A stretch of DNA of 64,000 bases, taken from contig NZ_JACHMP010000001.1 of NCBI RefSeq assembly GCF_014204985.1, positions 1,798,001 through 1,862,000 of the forward strand. The letters run 5' to 3'. The first letter of the stretch is position 1, and each line of letters starts with the position of its first letter. This document shows, one piece after another, positions 34,963-43,964 of the stretch. The translations under genes were made by a program, and so were the position numbers. The notes beneath the pieces were generated by a model. The model saw only the letters and a list, made by a program, of their open reading frames with translations, had not been told where the DNA came from and made no database searches. Source of the DNA: Streptosporangium becharense (GTDB taxonomy: Bacteria > Actinomycetota > Actinomycetes > Streptosporangiales > Streptosporangiaceae).

Positions 34963-37043
34963 GCCCGGATACCCTTCGTGGACTCGACGACATCGCCGAG
35001 CTTACGGCGCAGGGCCTCGTAGAACATGCTCAGGGGGAACTCGTCGGGCAGCACCGCGTCGACCACGGCCTTCGGGAAGCCCTCCGTCGGGAGCGCGGCA
35101 GCGCCGCCCTTCCAGACCGACGCCGGGTGCGGCTCGACGTAGGAGGCGACGAGCTGGTGCGCGGCCAGCCAGTGGGCGAGCTTGGAGCGGTCGATGCCGT
35201 CGCGGTAGAGCTTCTCGACCTCGGCCCGCAGATCGGCGACGCCGTCGGCGAGCCGGGCCCAGTCGACGCTCAGGCGGTTGTCGGTCCACCGGACGATGTC
35301 GTTGCGGTGCAGGTAGGCGAAGAGCAGCTGCCCGCCCAGGCCGTCGTAGTTGCGGACCCGGTCACCGGTGATCGGGAAGCGGAACAGCCGGTCGAACAGG
35401 ATCGCCAGCTGCACGTAACGGGCGTGCGGAACGCCCTCCTGCTCCAGTTTGACCGCCTCACCGAAGGCGGTCAGGTCGCAGCGGAGCTCCTCCAGCGAGT
35501 ACAGCCAGTACGGCATGCGCTGCTTGATCATGAACGGGTCGAACGGCAGGTCGCCGTGGCTGTGCGTGCGGTCGTGGACGAGGTCCCAGAGCACGAAGGT
35601 GTCCTGGGCCAGCTCCTGCGACTCGATCAGCCTGGCCGCGTCCGGCGGCAGCGCCAGCTTGAGCGTCTCCGCGGCGGCCCCGCTGACCGCGCGGAACCGG
35701 GCGGCCTCCCGGTCGGCGAAGATGCCGCCCCAGGTGAAGCGGGACGGGGTCTGCCGGACGGCGACGGTCTCCGGGAAGAGCACCGCGGAGTTGGTGTCGT
35801 AGCCGGAGGTGAAGTCCTCGAAGGCGATCGGCACGAACATCGGATTGTCGTAGCGGGTCCGCTCCAGCTCGGCCAGCCACTCGGGCCAGATGGTGCGGAT
35901 CCACACAGCCTCCAGGTAGCGGAAGGTGGTGCCGTTCTGCGTGTACATCGGGAAGACGACCAGGTGCTCCAGGCCGTCCACCCGCTGGGTGTCGGGGTGG
36001 AAGGCGTCGAGCGAGTCGAGGAAGTCGGGCACGCCCAGGCCCTGCTCCACCCACTTGCGCAGGTCGGCGACGACGGCGTCGAGGTAGGCCGCGTCGTGCG
36101 GGAAGCTCGGCGCGAGCCGCACCACGTGGTCGGCGATCTCGGCGACCAGCGCCGCGGCCGTCTCGCGGTCGCCCTCGACGGAGCCGTCCTTGGCCTGCAG
36201 CGGCTTGAGCCGCTCGATCGCGTCCTTGAGCCCGGCGAAGGCCTCCCGCGCGCGCGAGGGCCCGGCCTCGGCCGCGGGGGCGGGAACGCGCGCCACCCAG
36301 GTGACGAGGTTGCCCCAGAGCGTGGCGTGGTCGTAGTCGCCGATCGAGTCGTCGCCGAACAGGTCGGAGTCCGCGACGACCACGATCCGGCCCCGGCCGT
36401 GCCGCACGGCCACCGCCAGGGGGCGGTCCGCGGGCGTCGCGGTGGGCGAGGTCCGGAACAGCACGGTCGCGTCCGCGGGGGCGGTGAGCACGCCGGACCG
36501 GTAGAAGCAGGCGCGGCGGGCGCCCGCGAGGAGATCCTGGCCGGCCGCGGCACCGGCGGCGGTGTCGCCGGGGACGCCCAGGACCCAGGCGGCCACGCCG
36601 TTGTGGGCCTTCCCCGGGTCCTGGACGAGGGTGTGCTCGACCCCCACGCCGAAGCGGCCGAGCAGGTCGGTGAGGTTGCTGCCGTACTTGTCCTGCTCGT
36701 ACTCGGCGAGGACGACGAGGCCGCCGCCGGCGGCGACGTACTCCTCGATCGCGTCGAGCTCCTCGACGGCCAGCACGGGGCTGCCCAGGCCGGTGGTGCG
36801 CTCCCAGCGCTCGGCGGACGGGTGCGCGATCACGAAGACATCGGCCGAGCCGAGCAGGGCCGGGGTCAGCGGACCCTCGGTGTGCGCGGCGACGGTGTGA
36901 CCGAGACGGCGCAGGGTCTCGGCGGCGCGGGCGTAGCTGCTGTCGTCGGGATGGCCGGGGTTCATCGTCTCGGCCGTATCCCGCCGGATGGTCCACGACT
37001 CGCTGTGTGCCTCGTCGAAAAGTACCCGCGGGAAAGCCGTCAC
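34959..37043 (-). CDS. DUF6421-family protein with N-terminal DUF4350-like domain
   Basis: This 694-residue protein has two parts. Residues 1-240 resemble a flavodoxin/GATase-like fold of the DUF4350 type (RVLFDEAHSESWTI, DVFVIAHPS, VAAGGGLVVLAEYEQDKYGS). Residues 270-690 are the DUF6421 domain with a strikingly conserved block: HDRTHSHGDLPFDPFMIKQR, then MPYWLYSLEELRCDL. The His/Asp cluster in that block looks like a metal site, but I know of no measured activity. The GTG start follows GAGGGAGGA. The order DUF6421-SDR-threonine aldolase is, from memory, recurrent in actinobacteria and hints at an uncharacterised amino-alcohol or amino-acid pathway. Confidence 0.8.
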   Translation of the reverse strand: MTAFPRVLFDEAHSESWTIRRDTAETMNPGHPDDSSYARAAETLRRLGHTVAAHTEGPLTPALLGSADVFVIAHPSAERWERTTGLGSPVLAVEELDAIEEYVAAGGGLVVLAEYEQDKYGSNLTDLLGRFGVGVEHTLVQDPGKAHNGVAAWVLGVPGDTAAGAAAGQDLLAGARRACFYRSGVLTAPADATVLFRTSPTATPADRPLAVAVRHGRGRIVVVADSDLFGDDSIGDYDHATLWGNLVTWVARVPAPAAEAGPSRAREAFAGLKDAIERLKPLQAKDGSVEGDRETAAALVAEIADHVVRLAPSFPHDAAYLDAVVADLRKWVEQGLGVPDFLDSLDAFHPDTQRVDGLEHLVVFPMYTQNGTTFRYLEAVWIRTIWPEWLAELERTRYDNPMFVPIAFEDFTSGYDTNSAVLFPETVAVRQTPSRFTWGGIFADREAARFRAVSGAAAETLKLALPPDAARLIESQELAQDTFVLWDLVHDRTHSHGDLPFDPFMIKQRMPYWLYSLEELRCDLTAFGEAVKLEQEGVPHARYVQLAILFDRLFRFPITGDRVRNYDGLGGQLLFAYLHRNDIVRWTDNRLSVDWARLADGVADLRAEVEKLYRDGIDRSKLAHWLAAHQLVASYVEPHPASVWKGGAAALPTEGFPKAVVDAVLPDEFPLSMFYEALRRKLGDVVESTKGIRA

Positions 37044-37565
37044 GGTAAATCCTCCCTCACATCAGACCTAACGACGGAAAATATACACATTCCCTCCAGT
37101 TTTGGACACATCCCTTACGGTGGATCCGGTCCTCCGGGAGAGAATCCTCCGGCCGGGCCGGGGGTTCCGGAGCCGGGGGCGACCCGGCCGGCGGGTCGCC
37201 TCGGCGGACACCGGCGGGCCACCCGCGGCGGACGCCGACGCCAGGGCCACCCGCGGCGGACGCCGACGCCGGGACCGCCCGCCCCGCCGCACGGCAGGAC
37301 GGGGACCCGGCGACCGGCGATGCGCGGACCCGGCGTACGGTGGCAGGTGGCCCCGGTGCACAGCGGTGCTCAGCCCCGGCGACCGGCTGTGCTCGGCCCC
37401 GGTGCACAGCGGTGCTCAGCCCCGGCGCACAGCGGTCTCGGCAGGTCGGCAAGGTTGCATCCACGTTGCGGAGTCTTGTCGGCGGTGTTACGGGGGAGTC
37501 ATCATCGACTGATCGGGGCCTCCATGAGTGTCGCCTCGGTCACACCCTGAGGTGGGGAGGTATCG
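37044..37565. other. Intergenic region with direct repeats
   Basis: The 522 bases between DUF6421 and the GAF regulator have no supportable gene. The left end is AT-richer (a TATATT element near 37080 could be the DUF6421 -10 box). Two pairs of direct repeats follow: a 27-base unit at 37216-37242 and 37244-37270, and an identical 33-base unit at 37349-37381 and 37395-37427 (beginning GGCCCCGGTGCACAGCGGTG). Function is unknown. Confidence 0.7.
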
Positions 37566-39149
37566 ATGGGCTCAGACCAGCAGTTGTCCGCCGTCCGGAT
37601 CGCGACCGACGCGGTGGGCCTCGCCCCGCTCCTCGCCGAGGTCAGACATGCCGTCCTCAGCGGTGACCGCACCCCGGTGGTTCCCCGCCCGGTGGTCTCC
37701 GAGTCGTGGCGGCGCTGCCTGCGCGCGGGCCTCGACCCGGACAGGCAGCGGTCGCTGAGCCCGTTCGACCCCAAGACCGTCTACGAGATGCGGGCCGGGC
37801 ATCCGCTCGCCCAGGTGCTGCCGCTGCTGCGCTCCACCCTCCTCTGCGTCGCGGAGGAGGCCCGGCACGTCATGGTCGTCACCGACGTGCAGGGGCACGT
37901 GCTGTGGATGGACGGCCAGTCGGAGGTACGGCGGCTGGCCGACCGCTTCCAGTTCGTCGAGGGCGTCCGGTGGGCCGAGGAGACCGTGGGCACCAACGCG
38001 ATCGGTACGGCGCTGGCGATCGACAGCCCCGTGCAGATCTACGCCTCCGAGCACTACGCCAGCGGCCAGCATGTCTGGACGTGCGCGGCGGCGCCCGTCC
38101 ACGACCCCGACACCGGCGCCATACTCGGGGTGGTGGACGTCAGCGGGCCGTTCCAGACGATCCACCCCGCGACGTCCGCGCTCGTCAACGCGGCGGCCCG
38201 GCTCGCCGAGGAACACCTGCGCATCCGGATGGCCGCACGTGACGAACGGCTCCGCCAGCGGAACATGGCCCACCTCGACCGGCTGCGCGGCACGCCCGGC
38301 GCGCTCCTGAACGCGTCGGGACGCATCCTCGCCACCTCGCCCGCGGGATGGGCCGAGGGTCGCCTCGACATCCCGGCGGAGGGCGGCGAATGCCTGCTGC
38401 CGAGCGGTGACCTCGCGATCGCCGAGCCGATCCGCGGCGGCTTCCTGGTCCGGGCCGCGGAACCGGGACACGCCGCACAGGCGTCCCGACCCGCCCTGAA
38501 GCTCACCTTCCTCGGCGCGGGACCGCCGATGGCCGTGCTCTCCGGGCGGCCCACGCCGTTGACGTTGCGGCACGCCGAACTGCTCGCCATGCTGGCGCTG
38601 CACCCCAGAGGGCTCACCGCCGACCAACTCGCCGCCCACCTCTACGGGGACGCGGGGAACCCGGTGACCGTACGCGCCGAGATGCACCGTCTGCGCGCGT
38701 TGCTCAGCGGTGTCGTCGAGGCGAAACCGTACCGCCTGGTGGCGGCGGTCGAGGCGGACTTCGTCACCATCCGGAACCTGCTCGGCACGGGATGTGCCGC
38801 GGAAGTCCTCGGGGCGTACCGGGGTGCCCTGCTGCCGATGTCGGACGCACCGGCGGTGCGGGACGAGCGGGAGGAGCTGACGGCCGCCGTCCGGCGGACG
38901 GTCATCGACCGCGGCGACGCGGCGGCCGTACTGCGCTGGACGGAACTCGACGAGGGCAGGGAGGACCTGGAGGCGCTGTCCCGGTTGCTGAGGTTGCTTC
39001 CGCCCGCGGACCCGCGGCGGGCCGCGGTCGTCGCCCGGTACGACCGCCTGTGCGCGCAGGCGGCGCACGAGGCCCGTCTGCTTCAGCGGCTGCGACATTC
39101 CCGGCCGAGGCCGGGCGCCGGCGACCCGCTCGCACGACGGCCGCGCTGA
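37566..39149 (+). CDS. AcoR-like GAF regulator with C-terminal winged helix instead of AAA+
   Basis: This 527-residue regulator has an N-terminal AcoR-type region (VVSESWRRCLRAGLDPDRQR) and a GAF sensor at about residues 100-225, including VRWAEETVGTNAIGTALAID. In acetoin regulators of sigma-54 bacteria this is followed by an AAA+ module. Here no Walker A, GAFTGA or Fis HTH is seen. The C-terminus instead has a winged-helix block (LTLRHAELLAMLALHPRGLT, DQLAAHLYGDAGN) and a helical tail like a BTAD/SARP domain. It converges on the acoABC-dehydrogenase operon, so it probably senses acetoin or its oxidation state. Shine-Dalgarno GGGGAGG precedes the ATG. Confidence 0.85.
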   Translation: MGSDQQLSAVRIATDAVGLAPLLAEVRHAVLSGDRTPVVPRPVVSESWRRCLRAGLDPDRQRSLSPFDPKTVYEMRAGHPLAQVLPLLRSTLLCVAEEARHVMVVTDVQGHVLWMDGQSEVRRLADRFQFVEGVRWAEETVGTNAIGTALAIDSPVQIYASEHYASGQHVWTCAAAPVHDPDTGAILGVVDVSGPFQTIHPATSALVNAAARLAEEHLRIRMAARDERLRQRNMAHLDRLRGTPGALLNASGRILATSPAGWAEGRLDIPAEGGECLLPSGDLAIAEPIRGGFLVRAAEPGHAAQASRPALKLTFLGAGPPMAVLSGRPTPLTLRHAELLAMLALHPRGLTADQLAAHLYGDAGNPVTVRAEMHRLRALLSGVVEAKPYRLVAAVEADFVTIRNLLGTGCAAEVLGAYRGALLPMSDAPAVRDEREELTAAVRRTVIDRGDAAAVLRWTELDEGREDLEALSRLLRLLPPADPRRAAVVARYDRLCAQAAHEARLLQRLRHSRPRPGAGDPLARRPR

Positions 39150-39273
39150 CGCGGCCGTCTCCCGGGACGTCCCGGAACGCGGGCCGCACCGGCCCCGGAG
39201 CACCGCCCCGGGCCGGAAGGAGGCGGGCCGCACCGGCCCGGAGCACGTCGCCCGGCCCGGTGCGGCGTCCCGG

Positions 39274-40329
39274 TCACGGCCGGATGAGGATCTTGACGTG
39301 CTCCTCCTTGTTGCCGATCAGCTCACGGAAGCCCCCGTCGACGATGTCGTCCAACGGGACCCGCGCGGTGATGAACCGCTCCGCGTCGATCTTCCCGTCG
39401 GCCAGCAGCCGGATCGTGTCGGGGTGGTCGTCGCAGTAGGCGAGCGTGCCCAGGAGGTTGACCTCCTTCATCACCAGGTCGTTCATCTGCACGGTCGCCG
39501 GTCGGCCCCAGATGGCCACGTTCACCACCGTGCCGCCCGCCCGCACGGACGCGACCGCCTGGGCGAGCACGCGGTCGATCCCGGCGCACTCGAACGCGAC
39601 GTCGGCGCCGGCTCCCCCGGTCAGGTCCGCCACCGCGGCGGGCACGTCGGTCACGGCCGGGTCCAGCACGACGTCCGCCCCCGCTCCGGGCGCCTTCGCC
39701 TTGCGCGCCGCCGCCGGTTCCACGACGACGATCCGCCCGGCCCCGGCCGCGCGCAGGCAGGCCACGGTGACGAGCCCGATCAGCCCGGCACCGAAGACGA
39801 CCGCGGTCTGACCGGGCCGCACGCCGGACAGCCGCACGGCGTGGTAGCCGACGGCGAGCGGCTCGACGAGCGCGCCGAGGTCCGTGGGGATCTCGCCGAG
39901 CGGGTGCGCTCTGGCGGCGTCCACCACGCAGTACTCGGCGAAGCCCCCGCCGCCGCCGGAGAGCCCGACGAAGCCGAGGGAACGGCAGGTGTTGTACCGG
40001 CCCGCCAGGCAGGCGGGACATTTCCCGCAGGTGTGGTACGGCTCCACCGCCACCCGGTCGCCCTCCGCGAGGCCGGTGACACCCGGCCCGACCTCGGTGA
40101 CGACACCGGCGAACTCGTGCCCCATGATCACCGGAAGCTCCTCGCCCGTGAGCGGGTGCGGGCTCCCCGCGGGCGGGACGAAGATCGGTCCCTCAAGATA
40201 CTCGTGCAGGTCGGTGCCGCAGATGCCGCACCACTCCACGCGCACCTTCACCGTTCCCGGGCGGACCTCGGGCTCTGGGACCTCCTCGACGCGGATGTCA
40301 CCGGGACCGTGGAATCTGGCAGCTCTCAT
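39274..40329 (-). CDS. Zinc-dependent 2,3-butanediol/alcohol dehydrogenase
   Basis: This 351-residue medium-chain dehydrogenase carries the catalytic zinc Cys and His in CGICGTDLHEYLEGPIFVPP and MGHEFAGVV. The structural zinc cysteines are in CGKCPACLAGRYNTC, and the nucleotide fold is VVFGAGLIGLVTVACLRAAG. The HEYLEGPIFVP and GEELPVIMGHE segments are characteristic of (R,R)-butanediol dehydrogenases. Located last in the acetoin operon, it would convert 2,3-butanediol to acetoin for the Aco complex. The ATG at 40329 is chosen from GAGGGG upstream. Confidence 0.9.
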   Translation of the reverse strand: MRAARFHGPGDIRVEEVPEPEVRPGTVKVRVEWCGICGTDLHEYLEGPIFVPPAGSPHPLTGEELPVIMGHEFAGVVTEVGPGVTGLAEGDRVAVEPYHTCGKCPACLAGRYNTCRSLGFVGLSGGGGGFAEYCVVDAARAHPLGEIPTDLGALVEPLAVGYHAVRLSGVRPGQTAVVFGAGLIGLVTVACLRAAGAGRIVVVEPAAARKAKAPGAGADVVLDPAVTDVPAAVADLTGGAGADVAFECAGIDRVLAQAVASVRAGGTVVNVAIWGRPATVQMNDLVMKEVNLLGTLAYCDDHPDTIRLLADGKIDAERFITARVPLDDIVDGGFRELIGNKEEHVKILIRP

Positions 40330-40381
40330 GTCTCTGAACCCCTCTTGCGGAGCCTGACGGCCCATGGGTGTGAGTGACGTG

Positions 40382-40419
40382 CCGCCGGCGGGGCCGCTGA
40401 GGGCCGGTCCCGCCGGCGG
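40382..40419 (-). terminator. Hairpin between acoC and the dehydrogenase gene
   Basis: A perfect 11-bp stem, CCGCCGGCGGG/CCCGCCGGCGG, with a 16-base loop lies in the 96-base acoC-dehydrogenase gap. It could be an internal terminator or a processing signal that lowers or separates expression of the last gene. Confidence 0.5.
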
Positions 40420-40425
40420 GCGGTG

Positions 40426-41544
40426 TCACGCGCCGGAGAGGAAGCCCTCCAGCAGGCGGTTGACGTCGTTGGCCCGCTCCATGTGCGGGGAGTGCCCGGC
40501 ACCCTCCAGCACGCTGACCCGGGCACCCGCCGGGGCGTTCGCGGCGTGCGACGGCGGGACGACCTGGTCCCGGTCACCCCACACGACCAGGACCGGGAGC
40601 CCGAGCGCGCCGACGTCGCCGGCCAGCACGTGCCGCTGCGCTCCGCCGGGGAACAGCTCGTCGGCCAGCAGCCGGAGCGACGCGCCGACGCCGTCGAGCC
40701 GCTTGTACTTCAGGACGTCGTCGACGAGCTGCCGGGTGACCAGCCCCTGGTCGGCGAACAGCCGTTGCAGCACCGGCTTGAGCTCCCGGCGGCTGCCGGC
40801 GCCGACGAAGCCGTCGATGTACGCGCCGTCCATCTCGGTGCCGAACCCGGCGCTGCCGATCAGGGCGAGCGACGCGACGCGACGCGGATCCCGCAGCGCC
40901 GCCGCCATCGCCACCAGCCCGCCCATGGAGTGCCCGACGAGGTGTGCCCGGTCGATGCCGTTCACCGCCAGGAAACCGAGCAACGTCTGCGCGAGCGAGG
41001 CCAGATCCCCCGGCTCGACGTTCTTGGCGGAACCGCCGTGCCCGGGCAGGTCGAGTGCGTAGACGCGGTGCCGTTCCGCCAGGGCGGGGGCGGTGAACAG
41101 CCAGTTGCCGAGGTCGCCGCCGAAACCGTGCACCAGGACGACCGGGTCTCCGCTCTCGCCCCACCGGGCGTACCGGATGGCGCGTCCGCCCACCTCGACG
41201 GTCTCCGGGCCGGCCTCACCGTCTTCGGTGTCCTCCTCCTCCGGGACGAACCCGGCCTGGAACTCCTCGACGAACCGGTCGATCTCCTCCTCCGGCACGG
41301 ACGGGTCGGCGACCACGGCGAGCAGCCCGCCGACCGGCACCCAGGCGCCGGTGTCGACGACGCGCCGGCGCACGACGCCGCTCACCGCGGACTCGACCAC
41401 CCCGTTGATCTTCTCGGTCTCGATCTCCACGACGTCGTCGCCGACGGAGACCTCGTCACCCACGTCGACGATCCACGCGCCGACCTGGCCCCGTGTCATC
41501 GACAGCCCCCACTTGGGCATGCCGACCGGCTGCACGTCGCTCAT
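40426..41544 (-). CDS. acoC: Acetoin dehydrogenase E2 component (lipoyl domain + alpha/beta hydrolase)
   Basis: This 372-residue protein starts with a lipoyl domain (residues 1-80) whose lysine lies in VEIETEKINGVVES. After an acidic linker it is followed by an alpha/beta-hydrolase fold, with the nucleophile elbow GHSMGGLVAM and the late His GAGHSPHMERAND, instead of the usual 2-oxoacid E2 catalytic domain. This fusion is characteristic of AcoC. It carries the acetyl group made by AcoA/AcoB. No dihydrolipoamide dehydrogenase (E3) gene is adjacent, so a shared E3 from elsewhere must be used. ATG start with GGAGAAGG upstream. Confidence 0.92.
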   Translation of the reverse strand: MSDVQPVGMPKWGLSMTRGQVGAWIVDVGDEVSVGDDVVEIETEKINGVVESAVSGVVRRRVVDTGAWVPVGGLLAVVADPSVPEEEIDRFVEEFQAGFVPEEEDTEDGEAGPETVEVGGRAIRYARWGESGDPVVLVHGFGGDLGNWLFTAPALAERHRVYALDLPGHGGSAKNVEPGDLASLAQTLLGFLAVNGIDRAHLVGHSMGGLVAMAAALRDPRRVASLALIGSAGFGTEMDGAYIDGFVGAGSRRELKPVLQRLFADQGLVTRQLVDDVLKYKRLDGVGASLRLLADELFPGGAQRHVLAGDVGALGLPVLVVWGDRDQVVPPSHAANAPAGARVSVLEGAGHSPHMERANDVNRLLEGFLSGA

Positions 41545-41593
41545 GCCTTCTCCTCTCCGGGAAGCGCCCGCGTGGCGCCGCCGCACCCGCCGC

Positions 41594-42610
41594 TCATGTG
41601 AACTGCCGCACGGTGACCGAGCGGACGGCCTCCGTCACACAGGCGGCGTCCGGCACGTAGACGTCCTCCAGGACCGGGCTGAACGGGACCGGGGTGTGCG
41701 GCGGCGTCACGGTGCGGATCGGGGCACGCAGGAATTCGAAGGCCCTGGTCGCGACGAGTGAGGCGATGTCGGCCGCCATGCCGCAGCGCGGGCCGGCCTC
41801 GTCCACGACGACGAGCCTGCCGGTGCGTTCGACGCTTTCGAGGATGGTCTCCTCGTCGAGCGGCGAGGTGGTGCGCGGGTCGATCACCTCGCAGCTCACC
41901 CCCTCGGCCGCGAGCGTGTCCGCGGCCTCGGCGGCCATGTGCACCATGCGTCCCAGCGCCACGATGGTGACGTCGTCGCCCTCGCGGACGACGGCGGCCT
42001 CGCCGAACGGCACGACGTACGCCTCCTCAGGTACCTCGCCCTGCATCGTGTAGAGCACCTTGTGCTCGAAGAAGATCACCGGGTCGTTGTCCCGGATCGC
42101 CTGGATCAGCAGGCCCTTGGCGTCGTACGGGGTGGAGGGCAGCACGACCTTGAGGCCCGGGATGTGCGTGAAGAGCGGGTACAGGCTCTGCGAGTGCTGC
42201 GAGGCGGCCCGGATCCCGGCGCCGTACATGGTGCGGATCACCATCGGCGTCTCCGCCTTGCCGCCGAACATGTATCTGAACTTCGCCGCCTGGTTGAAGA
42301 TCTGGTCGAAGCAGACGCCCATGAAGTCGACGAACATGAGTTCCGCGACCGGACGCAGACCGGCCGAGGCCGCGCCCGCCGCCGCCCCGATGTAGGCGGA
42401 CTCGCTGATCGGGGTGTCCAGCACCCGGTCGGGGAACTCGGGCCACAGTCCCTTGGTGACGCCGAGCACGCCGCCCCAGGCGTCCTTCTCCTGGTCGGTG
42501 CCCATGCCGCCGGCGACGTCCTCGCCGAACACGACGACGGTCGGGTCGCGGCGCATCTCCTGCGCGAGCGCCTCGTTGATCGCCTGCTGGTACGTGATCT
42601 TGCGTGTCAT
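41594..42610 (-). CDS. acoB: Acetoin dehydrogenase E1 beta subunit
   Basis: This 338-residue protein of the transketolase-like E1-beta family includes the segments VVFGEDVAGGMGTDQEKDAW, DTPISESAYIGAAAGAASAG and VVDEAGPRCGMAADIASLVA. With AcoA it forms the TPP-dependent E1 heterotetramer that cleaves acetoin to acetaldehyde and an acetyl unit passed to AcoC. The gene is 12 bases after acoA. It resembles branched-chain and pyruvate E1-beta subunits, but the acoC gene next to it fixes the assignment. Confidence 0.93.
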   Translation of the reverse strand: MTRKITYQQAINEALAQEMRRDPTVVVFGEDVAGGMGTDQEKDAWGGVLGVTKGLWPEFPDRVLDTPISESAYIGAAAGAASAGLRPVAELMFVDFMGVCFDQIFNQAAKFRYMFGGKAETPMVIRTMYGAGIRAASQHSQSLYPLFTHIPGLKVVLPSTPYDAKGLLIQAIRDNDPVIFFEHKVLYTMQGEVPEEAYVVPFGEAAVVREGDDVTIVALGRMVHMAAEAADTLAAEGVSCEVIDPRTTSPLDEETILESVERTGRLVVVDEAGPRCGMAADIASLVATRAFEFLRAPIRTVTPPHTPVPFSPVLEDVYVPDAACVTEAVRSVTVRQFT

Positions 42611-42622
42611 CGGGATCTCCCG

Positions 42623-43618
42623 TCAGTACGAGACGTAGACGTCGGCCAGGACGGCGTCGAGAGCCGGCTCGGGTGCCCGCTTCGCCTCGGCGACCGCCTC
42701 GTCGATCAACGTCGCGATCTCACCGTCGATCGCCCTCAGCTCGTCCGCGCCGACGAGCCCGTCGCCCGTCACCCGCCGCTCGAAGAGCAGGAGACAGTCC
42801 TTGTTCGCGCGGGCGTCCGGGACCTCGTCGGGATCCCGGTACGTCTGCTGGTCGCCCTCGAAGTGCCCGTAGTAACGCAGCACCTTGCACTCGATCAGCG
42901 ACGGGCCGCCGCCCGAGCGGGCACGTTCCACGGCCTCGCGCGTCGCCTCGTACACGGCGAAGAAGTCGTGCCCGTCGACCACCGCGCCGGGCAGGCCGAA
43001 GCCGTCGGCCCGCTTGGCGATCTCGATCCCGGCCTGGTGGAACATCGGCGAGGTGGCCTCCGCGTAGCCGTTGTTCTCCACCACGAAGATCGTCGGCAGG
43101 TTCCACACCGCGGCCAGGTTGAGGCTCTCCAGGAACGTGCCCTGGTTGGAGCCGCCGTCCCCGGTGAACGAGACCGCCACCTGGTCCGTGCCGGTCACCC
43201 TGGCCTTGAGGCCGACGCCGCAGACCAGCGGCGGGCCGCCGCCGACGATTCCGTTGGCGCCCAGCATGCCGACCGCGAGGTCGGCGATGTGCATCGAGCC
43301 GCCCTTGCCCCGGCAGATCCCGGTGGCCTTGCCGTAGATCTCGGCCATCATGCCCCTGACGTCACAGCCCTTGGCGATGGCGTGACCGTGGCCGCGGTGC
43401 GTGCTCGCGATGTAGTCGTCGTCGCGGAGGTTCGCGCAGACACCCGCGGCGATCGCCTCCTCGCCCGCGTACAGGTGGACGAAGCCGGGGATCTCCCCGG
43501 TCGCGAACTCGATGTGCAGTCTCTCCTCGAACTCCCGGACGGTGCGCATCACCCGGTAGTACCGGAGTAGGTCCTGTCTGGTCAGGACGTCTGATGCCGC
43601 TTGCAGGTCCGCCGTCAT
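42623..43618 (-). CDS. acoA: Acetoin dehydrogenase E1 alpha subunit
   Basis: This 331-residue protein carries the thiamine-diphosphate motif GDGGSNQGTFLESLNLAAVW ending in VENNGYAEAT (GDGx25-30NN). The family blocks STHRGHGHAIAKGCDVRGMM and FIHLYAGEEA-like VHLYAGEEAIAAGV are present. It is the first gene of acoABC-dehydrogenase, and the ATG follows GAGGAG. The promoter must lie in the 350-base gap upstream. Actinobacteria lack sigma-54, so the control differs from the classic AcoR scheme. Confidence 0.94.
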   Translation of the reverse strand: MTADLQAASDVLTRQDLLRYYRVMRTVREFEERLHIEFATGEIPGFVHLYAGEEAIAAGVCANLRDDDYIASTHRGHGHAIAKGCDVRGMMAEIYGKATGICRGKGGSMHIADLAVGMLGANGIVGGGPPLVCGVGLKARVTGTDQVAVSFTGDGGSNQGTFLESLNLAAVWNLPTIFVVENNGYAEATSPMFHQAGIEIAKRADGFGLPGAVVDGHDFFAVYEATREAVERARSGGGPSLIECKVLRYYGHFEGDQQTYRDPDEVPDARANKDCLLLFERRVTGDGLVGADELRAIDGEIATLIDEAVAEAKRAPEPALDAVLADVYVSY

Positions 43619-43964
43619 TGTGTGCTCCTCGTGGAGACGTGGCCGGAGCCCGGCCGGTCAGCCGAAGTGCCGTGACGGTATGTCCGCCGAAGTTGCATCG
43701 GCATCGCACGGGTCCGGGCACCGGGACGGGGCGGGACGGCGAGCGGACACCGGGGCGGGGACGGCGGGCGGCCCCTGGGCGGGGACGGCGGGCGGCCCCT
43801 GGGAGGGGACGGCGGGCGGCCCCTGGGAGGGGACGGCGGGCGGACAGCGGAGCAGGGCGGTTACCTCACGCGGGGGACGGCGAATCACCCCCGCGGCGGA
43901 CGACCCGGCGGGGGCCGGCGGCCTACCGTCCCGGTCACGGCCCCACACAGGCGAGGAAAGTCAG
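43619..43964. other. acoA upstream region
   Basis: This 346-base divergent gap should hold the aco promoter and the promoter of the small membrane protein gene. Outside the 24-bp repeats described separately I find no clear -10/-35 pair or palindrome. Frames crossing it have no family match. Confidence 0.6.
43757..43843. repeat. 24-bp tandem repeat in the aco upstream region
   Basis: About 3.6 near-identical copies of a 24-bp unit beginning GGGGACGGCGGGCGGCCCCT lie at 43757, 43781, 43805 and 43829. A degenerate copy precedes them. The 8-codon period would keep a frame open, but no coding frame is supported. Confidence 0.85.

Noticed and set aside
43620-43964. N-terminal extension of the small membrane protein through the 24-bp repeats
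   Set aside because: The extension is repetitive Gly/Thr/Ala sequence with no ribosome site. A good Shine-Dalgarno precedes the ATG at 43965.
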